Shown: piece after piece, positions 31,691 to 43,164 of the stretch
How the letters are laid out: each line of letters begins with the position of its first letter
Numbering within the stretch: the first letter of the stretch is position 1
Source: Odontocerum albicorne
Lineage: Eukaryota > Arthropoda > Insecta > Trichoptera > Odontoceridae
Assembly (NCBI GenBank): GCA_949825065.1
Contig: OX463862.1
Coordinates: 20,188,571-20,252,570 of the forward strand
Direction of reading: 5' to 3'
DNA: 64,000 bases
The notes under the pieces: model-generated
What the model was told of the DNA's origin: nothing
Database searches by the model: none
Seen by the model: the letters and a program-made list of their open reading frames with translations, nothing else
Made by a program: the position numbers and the translations under genes

Positions 31691-33709
31691 TACTTCACGT
31701 GCGGTGTATTTCCAACACGTGTAATAACGAACTTCGAGTTTCATGCCTACTCAAATGGTTTTTAACGCTAAGGCTCGATTAATGGAGACAAATACCAAAT
31801 TGTCTCCCAGCCACGCTTTTCAATGTACACGCAACTCTTGTTCGGGTACATTAAAGAACACCATACGAAAAATTCAATGCGTAAGCTAAATCATTTAAAA
31901 TAGCACGTAGTCTTGACATATTTAAAAATTCGATGGCAATGGGATCAAAGGGCATAATTCATTTGCAGGTTGAAAATGCTGCAGCTTTTTATAAGGAAAA
32001 TTTATAAAGATATTGTATTTTTTTTTAATTGCTCTCTGGCATTTAATTTTTTACATATACCATATTTATATGAGTACCATCACTCAATTTCTCTGTTGGG
32101 ATGGACAGAGAGTAAAAAGCGCCAAAAGTTGTGTCAACACAATATATTTCCTTCGTCAACTTCACTACTATACTCTTACATCTGTCCACATAGTTTATAC
32201 TGTTTCTCTATTCTCTAACATTTCCTTCTTTTAACATTTTATTTACTTGTTTCAACCATTTTCTGTTGTCTTCTACCCCAACCGTCATTCATAAGTTATA
32301 AAAAGTCATAAATGAAGTTTAAAAAATGTATATTGTGCTAAAAATTACAGAAGGAACAAAAGTATATTTGTCAAGTAATTATAAAAAGAGGAAATATCTT
32401 TAAAATTCAATTATTATTATGTTATTCGTAGCACGGATCAAAATTTCAATAAATCAGGGCAAGAAATACTAGAAAAAGAATTATATAAGAACCAATTAAA
32501 TGTCCCAAAGTTCAATGCAAATTCGCTTAAACTTCGAGGATATTTCAAGTTTAAGTTAATTAAATTTTAGTGTTTTCTGATTTCTTCAATTTCATTGAAT
32601 TCAAATATAACTACAAATATTTTAACGAAGGTGACCCTAATAGAATAATGTACATTTAAAGACAACAAATAGGTAACCATTGATAAAATCTAGATAAAAA
32701 TCTACCGGCCTTCACGCAGGCGTCACACTATCTGATTTTGGAATTAAAGCGTTAGTGTACTAACCCGTAAAGTACGAGGCAAGAGTAATACGACCTCTAT
32801 CAGATAGTATGCTAGAGGCTGATATAATATTTGTAAACAAGATTCCAGCATGAGCTGTCCTTGGCGTTTCCCCCAAGCTTTTGGGTCGTTGTGCTATCCC
32901 CAACACCATTGAAATTACCGCTTAACTTTTGTTTCGATCGCGACTTCAAAGGACTCGAAGTGTCAGGCTGTGGCCGACCTGAATAAAGGCTGTTTATGGC
33001 ATTAATGTGTTCCTGATGAAACGTATATGGGGATAATAAATGAAATAAATGTTTCCGGAATGGGAAAGTAAATTATATTAAAGGTACATCATTACATTTC
33101 CTTTTAAAATATTTAAATGAATTCTGTGGCGGAGTAAACGGTTCAATAATTATGTTGTTCTTCTACAAGAAGTCTTATGTCAAACGAGGAGAAGTTTCAC
33201 AATTCTGTTTGAATGGTGAAGGGGTCCTTAAATTCGAAGTCCAGTAACGACAACGATAAAAATAGATTCCTACACGAATCAAATAGGCATTCGATATTCA
33301 ATATCTTAAAACATCTAATACAGAATATGAAAAAATATAATATTAATAAAATAACATATTGTCGACCCCTGGAATATGAATGCCCGTTTGTGTTTACCCT
33401 TTGCCATAGCAAGGGGCGCCATGGCCGGGCCGGTGTTCGGATTTTAAAAATGAGCGGGAAGCTCGTGGGAAATTAGAAGGGCTAAAAAATTATTTCCCGA
33501 ACCATAGACAAAATAATTAAGTCAAATTATATTTAAATTAAAGTGAAATATGATTTTAATACATATATTATATATAGCTTCTTTCTTAATTCAGTAAGAC
33601 ATCATTTAAAAAAAAGGGGTTGGGTTGTACGAATTACCAAATTCAAGATAAAAACTGCAAATTATTTTAATATTGTTAAGTAAATACGGCTAAGAAAACC
33701 CTTAATTAA
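31691..33709. other. Mostly unassigned
   Basis: No gene recognised. 33205-33260 (GGTGAAGGGGTCC, CCAGTAACGACAACGAT) is a SINE-B/LINE 3'-end fragment. 32860-33010 is GC-richer (TTGGCGTTTCCCCCAAGC) without a family match. 33375-33475 holds a short GC-rich patch. Confidence 0.4.
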
Positions 33710-33950
33710 CCTTGAGAGCGCTACGAGAAAAAAATATAATTGTCTATCTAGTGCTGAGATATATTTACGATTCGGACGTTCGTGATAAATATTTATTTTA
33801 AACAACAAAAAAACAAAAAAAAACTATTTTTACACCATAAATATATTTTAGAATATGTACCCTTGTATTCTAAATGAATGATATTCATTTAGAATACAAG
33901 GGTAGAACAAATTTCTTCCACTGCTATAGCAGTGCGCCGATCTCTCAGGG
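33710..33950. mobile_element. piggyBac-like MITE
   Basis: TTAA on both sides (33706-33709 and 33951-33954), imperfect ends CCTTGAGAGCG and CTCTCAGGG. It contains a 45-bp palindrome (33859-33903) and the short hairpin ACTGCTATAGCAGT. Non-coding. Confidence 0.65.
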
Positions 33951-34408
33951 TTAAATAGCAGTAATCCCTCCATTTATACGTTATTTTCCTAGAACCAATT
34001 ATTCACGTAAATGAAAGAATTAATCTACTGTCGTCTGTAACTTCCCCAAAGAATTAAATAGCGATAATTTGGAAGATTAAAAGGGTGTTTGATCCAATGG
34101 TCTCACAGTTTTTGCGTTTTGTATAATTGTTGTAGATTTAGAAGAATTTACGGATTGATAATGTATGACAGAATATGAAATTAAATTATTAAACTCGGCT
34201 TATTAATTAATTTTTTCAGGTCCTTTGCACATTATAGGTTTCCCTAATTCGTACAAGGACCAAACATAACCAATATTAAAAAAAAAAACAAATATAAACA
34301 ATTAAAAAATTTAAGACTTATTTGATAAAAACAATTGTAAAAATGTATGTTAGACTTAAACGTTATTACAAAATGTAGCATGATAAACAGTATAAAATAT
34401 TTCAAGTA

Positions 34409-34660
34409 TTATACTAAATTTAAGAGGTTTTTCTTGAAGGAGCTGAACGAAACATGACACACGTCTATACGAGGACACACACGGTTAAACAGTGTGATTG
34501 CTCTACCTACCGGCATTTCCAAAGTCAGGTTGGTTCGACTGATAGGTTGATAGAACAATCTATGGGTGCGTTGCTTCAAGTAATTATCCGGAACATACAA
34601 ACCAAGACTGTTCAGGACGGACGGGTTAACTAAATTACCCCTGAGCAAACAAAAAAGTGG
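34409..34660 (-). pseudogene. LINE ORF2 C-terminus (RTHRLFY group)
   Basis: A clean 79-codon frame: LGLYVPDNYLKQRTHRLFYQ, SRTNLTLEMPVGRAITLFNR and VCHVSFSSFKKNLLNLV. It is the last part of ORF2 of a non-LTR element, related to 44640-44927 and the two pieces at 16600-16935. The reverse transcriptase is absent (5' truncation). I cannot place the clade. Confidence 0.75.
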
Positions 34661-34709
34661 ACACCTAATCGAAGAGATCTTCCACTCTCTAATGATCTGT
34701 AACTAAACA

Positions 34710-34870
34710 TCCGGCATGAATGTGAACTTATGACGAAGAACACGCTGAGATTGTATGATCACGTACGAGTAGAACGAATGAATAAAGAAAGACTAACACA
34801 AGTATGCAGTGCAAATACGAGTGTAAGGCGTAGTAGAGGAAGACTAAGGGAAGCTACGAGTATAGAGACC
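34710..34870 (+). repeat. LINE fragment (WRS group)
   Basis: Decayed match to the RWFGHVERM-MNEE and GRRGR segments, including GAACGAATGAATAAAGAAAG and AGTGTAAGGCGTAGTAGAGG. Confidence 0.6.
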
Positions 34871-35026
34871 GCTGTTATTTATTAATGTAGCTATACGAGT
34901 ATTGAACAAAGCAAGTGTTCTAAGAGTGCGAGAACACCTAAATCAATAGGTACCGGAGTGTTGACAAGTAGAAAGAATTCATGATTATTTTTATTTTGTA
35001 CAGTCCGTTCTAGCAAAAGGCTGTAA

Positions 35027-35635
35027 ATATCCATCTACTGCCACGTAAATGCCCTTCTACTGCCACGTAAATATCCATCTACATGCCACGTAAATACCCA
35101 TCTACTGCCACGTAAATATACATCGACTGCCACGTAAATATACGAGTACATCTATTGCCACGTAAATACTCATCTACTGCCACGTAAATATCCATCTACT
35201 GCCACGTAAATATCCATCTACATGCCACGTAAATACCCATCTACTGCCACGTAAATATACATCGACTGCCACGTAAATATACATCTATTGCCATGTAAAT
35301 ACTCATCTACTGCCACGTGAATATCCATCTACTGCCACGTAAATATACATTTACTGCCACGTAAATATTCATATACTGCCACGTAAATATTCATATACTG
35401 CCACGTAAATATCCATCTACTGCCACGTAAATACTTATCTAATGCCACGTTAATATCCATCTTGTGCCACGTAAATGTCCATCTATTGCCACGTAAATAC
35501 CCATCTGCTGCCACGTAAATCTTCATCTACTGCCACGTAAATATCCATCTACTGCCACGTAAATATCTATCTACTGCCACGTAAATATCCATCTACTGCC
35601 ACGTAAATAACCATCTATTGCCACATAAATATTCA
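35027..35635. repeat. 22-bp minisatellite
   Basis: About 28 units of CTACTGCCACGTAAATATCC plus AT, with point variants and two longer units (CATCTACATGCC; TACGAGTACATC). A block of several units appears duplicated inside the array. Confidence 0.93.
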
Positions 35636-35699
35636 TCTTCGGAAACATCATTCCACTTGTTTACGTAGTGCCACTTTTTTCTGTTCTTAATCTGATATG

Positions 35700-36165
35700 A
35701 TGCTAGTATTTCAGTGCCAATTTTGATGTATGGGAGTGAAACATGGACATGGAAAAGACTGAAAGGAGCCGAATGAAGATTCTAGAAATGCATGTACTGA
35801 GAAGAATACATAAAGAGAAAATGTATGACAGAATACGGAATGAAGTGATTAGGGATGAATATGAACTTAAGTCTGATGTGTTGAGTAAGATGAAAAAAAG
35901 CACTCTGAGATGGTTTGGGCATGTCGAATAATGAATGAAGATTGACTTACAAAACAAATAATAAATGTGAGTTAGAAGAAGACCAAGGAAAGTATGGATG
36001 GATCAAGTAAATAATATTTGGAAGAAAGGAAAAATAACAAGTGAGAGAAATCGTACGAGCTGTATGAGAATGTGAACGGATTGGAAGAAGCGAAATATAT
36101 TTGTCAGATAGGAAAGCTGACAGTCTATCCTCTCTGCCTACCCTAGTTATTGTGAGATAATCATT
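35700..36165 (+). pseudogene. LINE ORF2 C-terminus (WRS group)
   Basis: Frames give EKMYDRIRNEVIRDEYELKS, LSKMKKSTLRWFGHVE, then after a frameshift the VWMDQV and later VCQIGKLT-type end. Same order as 3560-4015 but independently decayed. No reverse transcriptase; a 5'-truncated insertion. Confidence 0.7.
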
Positions 36166-36313
36166 TAGAAATGTATGACAGGTGAGTTTGTTGGTCTAAT
36201 ATTTCTTGGATCGCAGCACAGGACTATCTGCGAAACGCAGTTTCTAGAATTTTTAAAGGAATAAATAGTGACGTTCGACACCGTAACGTTCAAGAATAGG
36301 TGTTTTGTAAATC

Positions 36314-36395
36314 AGGGATGTACAGTCGGAGTCGGAACCAGACGCCGGAGCTTGGGTCAGAAGTCGGAGCTGGAGTCAAAAGTCGAACAAATATA
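36314..36395 (+). mobile_element. hAT-like end fragment
   Basis: CAGGGATGTACAGTCGGAGT followed by GTCGGAGCTGGAGTC repeats, like the subterminal tract of the hAT at 29380-29472 in reverse. Partner end missing. Confidence 0.6.
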
Positions 36396-36960
36396 AAAAC
36401 ATATATGATACAGTGCAAATGTGAATAGAAAGCGTGGTACAGGAAGACCAAGGAACGTATGATTGGATCAAATGAACTTCTTCTTCTTCTTATTTAAGGC
36501 ATGTTGGCCTGTTATGGTCTGCATCATTGTTTGCCTCTTGTGGCGTCAACTGCCAGCTGTCTTTCCATCTTTTGGGAGGTCGTCCTGGAGGTCTGCTTGC
36601 TTGGGGGATACTGTCCCTGGACATTCTTACGGCTCTTGGGTCCGCCATTCTGGATACGTATTCGTTCCAGAACCTTCTTCTCTGTCGTCCCCATTTGACA
36701 ATATCTTCAACTTCGCACGTCCTTCGGATTTCTGTGTTTCGTACTCTATCACGAAGGGCATTGCCAGCGATACTCCCGAGTACCTTCATTTCGCTGGTTC
36801 GAAGGAGATTTTTGGTTCAAATTAACAATATTTTAAAAGAGAGAAGATGTATGGATGTAGTAGAGGCGAAAATTGTGTATTGTGACAGGAAAGTCTGGCG
36901 TTCTCTCAATTTGCCTACCTCGATGGGAAGACGGCGTAATGGTATGTACTCGTACGTCAA
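36396..36960 (+). repeat. LINE (WRS group) 3' part split by another LINE
   Basis: 36396-36479 carries GTGAATAGAAAGCGTGGTAC-type sequence and 36826-36960 carries the GTCTGGCGTTCTCTCA end. The two halves flank the insertion at 36480-36815. Confidence 0.75.
36480..36815 (-). pseudogene. 5'-truncated LINE (GRPPKRW group) inserted in a LINE
   Basis: The minus frame gives IAGNALRDRVRNTEIRRTCE, VKWGRQRRRFWNEYVSRMAD and PPGRPPKRWKDSW, the ORF2 C-terminus, related to 40340-40560. On its own strand it ends in an AAGAAGAAGAAG tail. Flanks TCAAATGAAC and TCAAATTAAC form a 10-bp near-perfect target duplication, so it is a real 5'-truncated retrotransposition event. It keeps about 100 codons and no reverse transcriptase. 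Confidence 0.8.
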
Positions 36961-37139
36961 TTAAATTGTGTCAGTATATTTTTTACTGAGAATTGTCAAA
37001 TCTCACGAGCGGCGGCAATTTGGACTCGCTGGATTGTTTGTGTGTTGATATATTAATTTGGCGCCATTGGTTTTGTGTATAATAATGTAAACATTTAAAT
37101 AAATAATAAACATTTATATTGGATTTGGCAGAATAAGCA

Positions 37140-37330
37140 TAACAGTAAGATTAATGCTGAGGTGATGCGTCCACTAAGAAATATTTGTGGAGTTTCAATG
37201 AATGAGAGAAGGCGAAATGAAGTCATAAGAAATTATAGATAAAATTGATGTTTTAAGTAAATTAAAGATAGGGGTTTTAAGATGGTTTGGACATGTGGAG
37301 AGAATAAATAACGAAAGTATGATTTACTTT
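37140..37330 (+). repeat. LINE fragment (WRS group)
   Basis: Frames give MRPLRNICGVSMNERRRNEV and LSKLKIGVLRWFGHVERINN. Truncated both sides. Confidence 0.65.
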
Positions 37331-37456
37331 AAGTTGCGTCTTCAGTGGCATCAGATCTGTCTATAGTCGCTACTATTCTTTTCTCACTCATATGTGTCGC
37401 CATCGAAGGAGCTCCTTTGAACAGTTTCTTCTTCATCAAACTAACATTGTAATTAA

Positions 37457-38294
37457 ATGACAGCTCGTCGATGATTTTTGCGTTTCAAAGACGGTAATTT
37501 CGATCTGAAAGACATGAAGCGTTCCGGACGACCAGTGGACTTCGATGAGGACCGCTTAAACCATATTATTCATGAGGATTCCCTTCAAACATTTTTCATC
37601 ACCATTTTTTTTTTCATATCCATTTTCAAACCATTTTTCATCACCAGTAATGATGCGGTAAAGAAAACTTTGTTTGTGGCCATGCGTAGCTCGATGACGC
37701 GCGAGCAAATCAGCAGAAATTGTCGAACGTTGATTTTTGTTGTTTTCACTCAAAACATGTGGAACCCAAGCCCCGAACTTCTGGACTATTCCCATTGATT
37801 TAAGATGGCGGTATACAGTCATGTGACAACAATTCATCTGCTCAGCCAATTCGATCGTGGTTTGAAGGGGATCTTCATGAATAATATGGTTTAAGCGGTC
37901 CTCATCGAAGTCCACTGGTCGTCCTGAACGCACCATGTGTTTAGGTCGAAATTACCGTCTATGAAACGCAAAAACCATCGACAAGCTGTACTTTCATTCA
38001 TAGCATCTTCACCGTACACTTCGCAAACATCGCGAGCAGATTTGGCAGCTTTATTCCCTCGATTGAACGCGAACAGGAGGTGTCGAAAATGCTCACTTTC
38101 GTCTATTTGACATTCCATTTTGAAGGCTTGTAATCAAATAAAATAATATATGTAACGTAAAAGTAAACACAATATCTTATAGAGCAGAAAATTTTCTTTC
38201 GAATGACGTATAATCTTTACCATTTTGTTTTACTTTTAGTGCTCATTTTTAAATTGGAAAAAAAAGGACACAACTTATGTTAACACCCAATATA
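37457..38294. mobile_element. Foldback mariner-like element, copy 3 (left end lost)
   Basis: The right end ACTTATGTTAACACCCAATA is intact. The left part begins only at ACAGCTCGTCGATG within the coding region. The palindrome junction (CTTCAAAC joined to ATTTTTCATCACC, about 37590) is the same as in 929-2046. Confidence 0.85.
37556..38118 (-). pseudogene. Mariner transposase, minus-strand arm and centre
   Basis: The best-preserved copy of this family. Minus frames give MECQIDESEHFRHLLFAFNR, the EVYGEDAMNESTACRWFLRF region, then after a frameshift RSGRPVDFDEDRLNHI, ELAEQMNCCHMTVYRHLKSM, FGAWVPHVLSENNKNQ and the first catalytic block ITGDEKWFENG. So the whole DNA-binding domain and the first aspartate are present, but the palindrome replaces everything after. 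The second and third catalytic residues are absent. Confidence 0.85.
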
Positions 38295-38299
38295 CTATA

Positions 38300-38480
38300 T
38301 GTTCATAAATTTCATAAAGATGAATAATCATTTGAATATTTTTTTCGACCATGTAACTTGCTTTATTTACTTTTGTCTGATTGATTGGAAGAGATTGCCT
38401 CCTGGCAATAATCCCGCTAGATTGTTTTTGCAAAGAAGTGTTAATATCATAAAAAAATATATTAACGAGATCTCAAGTGA
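38300..38480 (+). repeat. SINE-A-type tail with the alternative body
   Basis: CATTTGAATATTTTT, GACCATGTAACTTGCTTTAT, then GGAAGAGATTGCCTCCTGG and a CAATAATCCCGC hairpin end. Same composite as 29640-29800. Confidence 0.65.
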
Positions 38481-38694
38481 AAATCACGCTGGAATTTATT
38501 TATTTATTGATATAATAAACAACGTTTAAATGTCTTTTATATAATACAGTAAAACTAAAAATCAAATAGATGCATCAAAAACCTCCAAAAAAATCTTACA
38601 ATTCGTGATACATGTATCTTTCAAAATATGATGCTTAAATATACTAATGAACAACAAGAGTAATCGACAACACAAGACTATGAAATACAAATTC

Positions 38695-38800
38695 ATCACC
38701 ATATCCTGTCGTTTAGCTCATGACTGAGCATCGTGACTCCCATGATAGCCTCCGACAACATCGTGACTCCCATGATAGCATGATAGCCTCCATCCATCCG
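38695..38800 (-). repeat. LINE 3' end (HDAQ group)
   Basis: The complement reads GGCTATCATGGGAGTCACGA then TGCTCAGTCATGAGC, as in 58340-58380. A short internal duplication (CATCGTGACTCCCATGATAG twice). Confidence 0.7.
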
Positions 38801-38929
38801 TACGCTCCTCGGCTCGAGGGGCAATACAAATTGAAAAATATAATCCGTTTCAAGGGGATATTATAGAACAAATAACAAGTAAAACATATACTTAGATTAA
38901 TAAAACAACCCCTTTTTCATATCGATAAC

Positions 38930-39345
38930 CAAAGACAATCCATCTCCAACAGCACGTGCCTTCGAGATGTGGTTCTGAAGACGGATACTCCGTATCCCAT
39001 GGATTACAAGGCGCACCAACGTATATATCATCCAAGAATTGGAGATTACCGAAAGACCTCCGACAACATGCAGAAAAGAATTATAACATACTTTGAGCAT
39101 ATTGCTAGAAAAAATACGAAAGTCTAGAGAAGCTGGTGATCACGGGAACAGTTGAGGAAAGGGGAACAAGAGGAAGATGTCCTATGAGATGGGCAGATCA
39201 AATAAAGAAGTTAACAGGGGTCTCTTTAAGCGCTGCATTCAACATGGGTCAGGACCCGGAGGGATGGAGACAGGTGGTGCACCGAGTTCGAGATATACTC
39301 GTAGCAGAGAACCACGACGCTCAGCATTTGAGCACACGATGATAA
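38930..39345 (+). pseudogene. LINE ORF2 C-terminus (HDAQ group)
   Basis: Frames give MQKRIITYFEHIARKNTK, then VITGTVEERGTRGRCPMRWA, DQIKKLTGVSLSAAFN and QDPEGWRQVVHRVRD...AENHDAQHLS before the stop. The G-VE-RR-RGR-P-RW-DQI block and GW...HDAQ end are shared with 57905-58380. One frameshift and no reverse transcriptase. An RTE-like origin is likely but not proven. Confidence 0.75.
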
Positions 39346-39880
39346 AGAAGAAAGCGAATCGAGCCCACAACCCTCGGATTGGAAGTTCAACGTTTTACTA
39401 GCCCACGGAGGTCATCTAAATATTAAAGTACTTTAGATTTTTTATTTGTTCTCATAGACACTTAACATACAGTGACCTTACACCAATGATGCTTTTACCC
39501 TCTTGATAAGTATGGCGCCATACCACCTCGACTCTCTTCCGAGCACCACCCACTCCTATCCTGTTCCCATCCGGCCTGCCTAACCCGCAGGTAAACGTCA
39601 AAAACACTGATTGTCCCCCTTTTCCCCTCCCACCAACCGCCATCATCTTGTCGACAGAGTGTGGGGCGAGGGCCTCGGGCTCACAAAAGAAACGGGTGCC
39701 GCATTTGACATTTGAATAATTTTTGACAACCCTTGTCGAAAATTTTCAGTGTTTTTGTAATTGAATTGTGTGCGCGCGGCTTCCAGATATTTCATTGTCT
39801 TGTGTCCCAATTTGAGTTTTGGAATTTACATAGACTTTTTTAATCAATCAAGAGAAAAGAAATTATGAGTTTTTTTAATT
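39346..39880. other. Unassigned, pyrimidine-rich block
   Basis: 39500-39660 is unusually C-rich on the plus strand (CTTTTCCCCTCCCACC, ATCCGGCCTGCCTAACCC). 39690-39790 holds GC-rich sequence with TGTGTGCGCGCGGC. It might be a LINE 5' region, because a reverse-transcriptase frame follows, but this is a guess. Confidence 0.35.
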
Positions 39881-40669
39881 TAGATACCCTTTTAGTGAAA
39901 ACGTGCCTCAGAGATGTTATGCTATGCTATGCCGACGACGCTGCAATATTAGCAAAAAGCGAAGATGTTCTTCAGAGAATGCTCTACAAATTTCACATTG
40001 CTTTTAAGAAATACAATATGAATATCAAAAGAGCCACTCAGGTGTAAACTGATCATCGATAACCTACCCATTGAGCAAGTCGTGCGATTCACTTACATAG
40101 GTGTAGAGATCTCCAGCAACAGGTGTAGAGACCTATATAGTGAAGTACGAGCACAAACTAATAAAACGACAGCTTTGGCTGGCTGCCTGCGGGACACTGC
40201 ATGGAGAAACAAACACATGCTAACCGAAAGTGAGCTCAGGATATATAAAACATGCGTCCGCCCCATCATGACATATGGGATAGAAGCGAGAGCCGATACC
40301 AACAGGACAAAAAATATTCTCAGAGTGACAGAAATGAGAAACCTACGCTCCATCGCAGGCAGAACTCTTAGAGATCAGATCAGAAATGAGACGATAAGGT
40401 CTGTCTGTGGTGTTGAAGGCATAGTGAGGTGGGGAAGAAACAAAAGGCGCTTCTGGAGGGATCATGTGGACTGCATGGAGGATATAAGACTGGCAAGAAT
40501 CGCTAAGAAACCCCTAACAGTAGGAGATTACCAGGAAGGCCGCCGAAAAGGTAGAAGGACAGCTGGACGTCATCACCTCAAGACAGCCCACCGTCACAAA
40601 CAGGTCATACGACCTAAACCAAGAGGAAGAAGAAGAAGTGCCTCAGAGAGACGATATATTCTAAATTAA
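39880..40669 (+). pseudogene. LINE reverse transcriptase from YADD to C-terminus (GRPPKRW group)
   Basis: Starts just before the catalytic YADD box (LCYADDAAILAKSEDVLQRM). A frameshift near 40040 leads into RFTYIGVEISSNR and a 195-codon frame with TYGIEARADTNRTK, LRSIAGRTLRDQIRNET and VRWGRNKRRFWRDHVDCMED. This is the palm end, thumb and C-terminal region of a non-LTR ORF2. The part before YADD is absent. The minus-strand fragment at 41060-42490 supplies RT blocks that come before YADD, so the two could be pieces of one family. Confidence 0.8.
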
Positions 40670-40679
40670 TGAAACAAGT

Positions 40680-40960
40680 TGACTTGGCAGACGAAGGATA
40701 AAAGGAAGATAAAATGAAGACGAAGGATAAAAGAAAGTGGAGACACGTACACCAAAAAAACTTCAGTGTCAATATATGGAAGAAACCGGGACATCAGAAA
40801 TGAATACATGGATACAATTGATGTTTAGAGTAAGATGAAGAAAGAACATTTAAGAAAGTTTGAACATTTGGAGAAAATGACTGACGAAAGTATGAAGAAT
40901 CGAGTAAACAAGTCAGAAATGCAAGGAGTGTGGAAGGTTAAACGAAGAAAACATGACTGG
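40680..40960 (+). repeat. LINE fragment (WRS group)
   Basis: Decayed match around GTAAGATGAAGAAAGAAC, TTTGAACATTTGGAGAAAAT and CTGACGAAAGTATG. Confidence 0.55.
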
Positions 40961-41059
40961 ATTTGACACCGAATGTTTCGGATTTCATGGACAACAAAAC
41001 GCTAAAACGTATCCGCCCTCCGGAATCTATAGGTCAAAGAAATGCTGTCAACAACTTGC

Positions 41060-42490
41060 AGGAAAGGAACACTATCATACTTCGGATATGTCACCAGAAG
41101 ATATGAAGATGATCTTTATGCCCATACCTTCCCAGTTTAGGGTTTTAAATATTTCTTCGAGTATAGCTGTAAAGAGTTTGGGTGACATCGCGTCTTCTTG
41201 TCTCACTCCTTGGTGATAGTTATTTCCTCTGTTTTTTTCTGGTAGATGCACCCATTGCTTTTGCTTATTGGTAGATAATTTGGATTTTTTTTATAAAAGT
41301 TGGTTGTATTCCTTGTTTTGAGTGCTTCAAATATATATTCATGTTTTATTGTGTCAAAGACTTTTTCAAAGTCTATGAAGCACATACTTAGGGGTCTGTG
41401 ATATTCATTCGATGTTGCTATTACATACTTGCCTCATTGTGCGAATGTGATCCATCGTACTATACCCACTTTGAAATACAGCTTGTTCTCTTGGTTGCAT
41501 ATCGTCCGACTTTTTTGTATTCTAGTTTAATAAGTATTACTTTTGACGTGTTCCATTTTGTGGGAATTCCCCCATTGTTAATGCAGTGTGTCATTATTTT
41601 CACTAGGATATGATATATTTCTTCGCCTGATGCCTTAACAATTTCTATAGTTGTGCCGTTATCTCCTACAGATTTGCCGTTCTTCACACAGCTTATAGTT
41701 TTTTTCTACTTCTCTTACAAGTATTTCGGGAACTTGTTCATCAGTTTGGTTGCTTGGTCTATCTCATGTTTTGAAGAGTTCTGAGTAGCATTTGTGAATT
41801 ATTTTTACTGATTCTTCCCGATTTTTGGTTTGGTTGTTGTCCTTCTTAAGCAGGGCTATTATTAGCCTATTTCCGTCACTTAGCATTTGGGTAGTTTTTT
41901 GTAGCTTTGGTTCTGTTCTATGGTCTTTTGGATTAAGTTTGAGTTGTATTTTCTTAAATCTTCTTTCACCTTCTTCTGATTGTTTTGCATAATTCGATAT
42001 ATTCAATTGACTGTCGTAAGCTACAATCTATTTTTTAATTCTGTTCTACTTTTCATGAGTTGTTTTGTATTGTCCTAAATTTTTGATTCACTGATTTTTT
42101 TGTGATTTCCTCCCCACATTTTTGGCAATTTCTTCCATTACTGTTTTGCTCCACAATTTTATATTTTCTTATTTTCACGAGAACTCGAAATTTGTTTTTG
42201 TGTGGTAACAGAATTCTTCCCTTTTATTTGATAGGAGTGCTTCAGTGTTTATTATTTCCATTTTACTTCTAACAAGCGTATACTTCTCAAATTTGTGTGT
42301 ATTTTGAAGGTCAAGTCAGTGGCTGTTTCCGCACAAGTCGGTGGCTACTTCCCGTGTTGAATTTGTTAAGTACCATTTTAGTTTTTACTTACGAGTATGA
42401 GATGTTTCCGTTCGGTCTCTCAATGAGTTCTTCTCTTGTTCTTCTTACTCAGCCAAATCCCACGAACTCCCATTTAATCTTGGCGAGTTC
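41060..42490 (-). pseudogene. LINE endonuclease end and RT N-terminal half
   Basis: In minus order, frames give VRRTREELIERPNGNISYS (the apurinic-type endonuclease region), a deletion, then MLSDGNRLIIALLKKDNN, MKNGKSVGDNGTTIEIVKAS, IYHILVKIMTHCINNGGIP-TKWN, MCFIDFEKVFDTIKHEYIFE (the first catalytic aspartate of RT is in FIDFEK) and, after a frameshift, SPKLFTAILEEIF. These are RT motifs in the correct order up to, but not including, the YADD box. Several frameshifts and stops. Typical of an RTE/CR1-like LINE; clade not settled. Confidence 0.8.
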
Positions 42491-43160
42491 TTCTTCCAGT
42501 GTAAGCAGATCTACATTTAAAGATGGCTACATACAATTTGCATTGTTGTGTATTGACTATTATTTTGTAATGGATACAATCCTCTACACGGATTACATCC
42601 CTCTGACACCGATGGTATGGTCAATACGAAAAATGAGAGTTAGGATGGATTTTGTAATACGTCAGTCATTTTTGTTTGTTTCACCTAGTGTGTTTTGTCT
42701 AAGCACGAATGCCTTGACATCTCCCACACTTAACAAGGTAGAGGGCATTTGATTAGTTCATATTTAAATTCATTTAAGCTGGGGATCTTGTAAACATAGT
42801 TTTAGAGAAAATGAGATCTGCAAAAAAATATATATGTATTCCCCCCCCCCCCTTATTTTCCGCCACTGGAGGAAACGTCAGCGACACAAAGGGCCGGCGT
42901 GTGTGGGTACAAAAACGGTTTGATACACCGCATCAGTTCGAGGAGGCGATCCAGGGACGTAACCACACTATAAACGTGTTGAAAGGCGAATGTTTTATTT
43001 TAAAGCCAATAAGTTGCAATTATAATGCAAGTCACTTCGGTCACTTCACGCAGTTTTAGAAATCGATCGATTGATTGATTGAATAAGAAAAAAAATTATC
43101 GCACCTACAATTGATTAAGCAGTACATTTTTTCTTGAAAAAAAATCCATCGACATTATTA
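42491..43160. other. Unassigned; short poly-C tract
   Basis: No family match. A 12-base C run sits at 42841-42852. The 151-codon plus frame at 42297-42752 is antisense to the LINE at its start and unremarkable after. Confidence 0.4.
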
Positions 43161-43164
43161 ACAC

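Noticed and set aside
35027..35635. CRISPR-like array of short repeats
   Set aside because: Units abut without unique spacers and the context is eukaryotic, so it is a minisatellite. The same holds for 12628-13135, 53950-54092 and 55190-56320.
36463..36964. Three overlapping plus frames of 65-145 codons
   Set aside because: Antisense to the inserted LINE, which reads well on the minus strand with a tail and a target duplication.
42297..42752. 151-codon plus frame
   Set aside because: Its first part is antisense to LINE endonuclease coding and the rest shows no domain.
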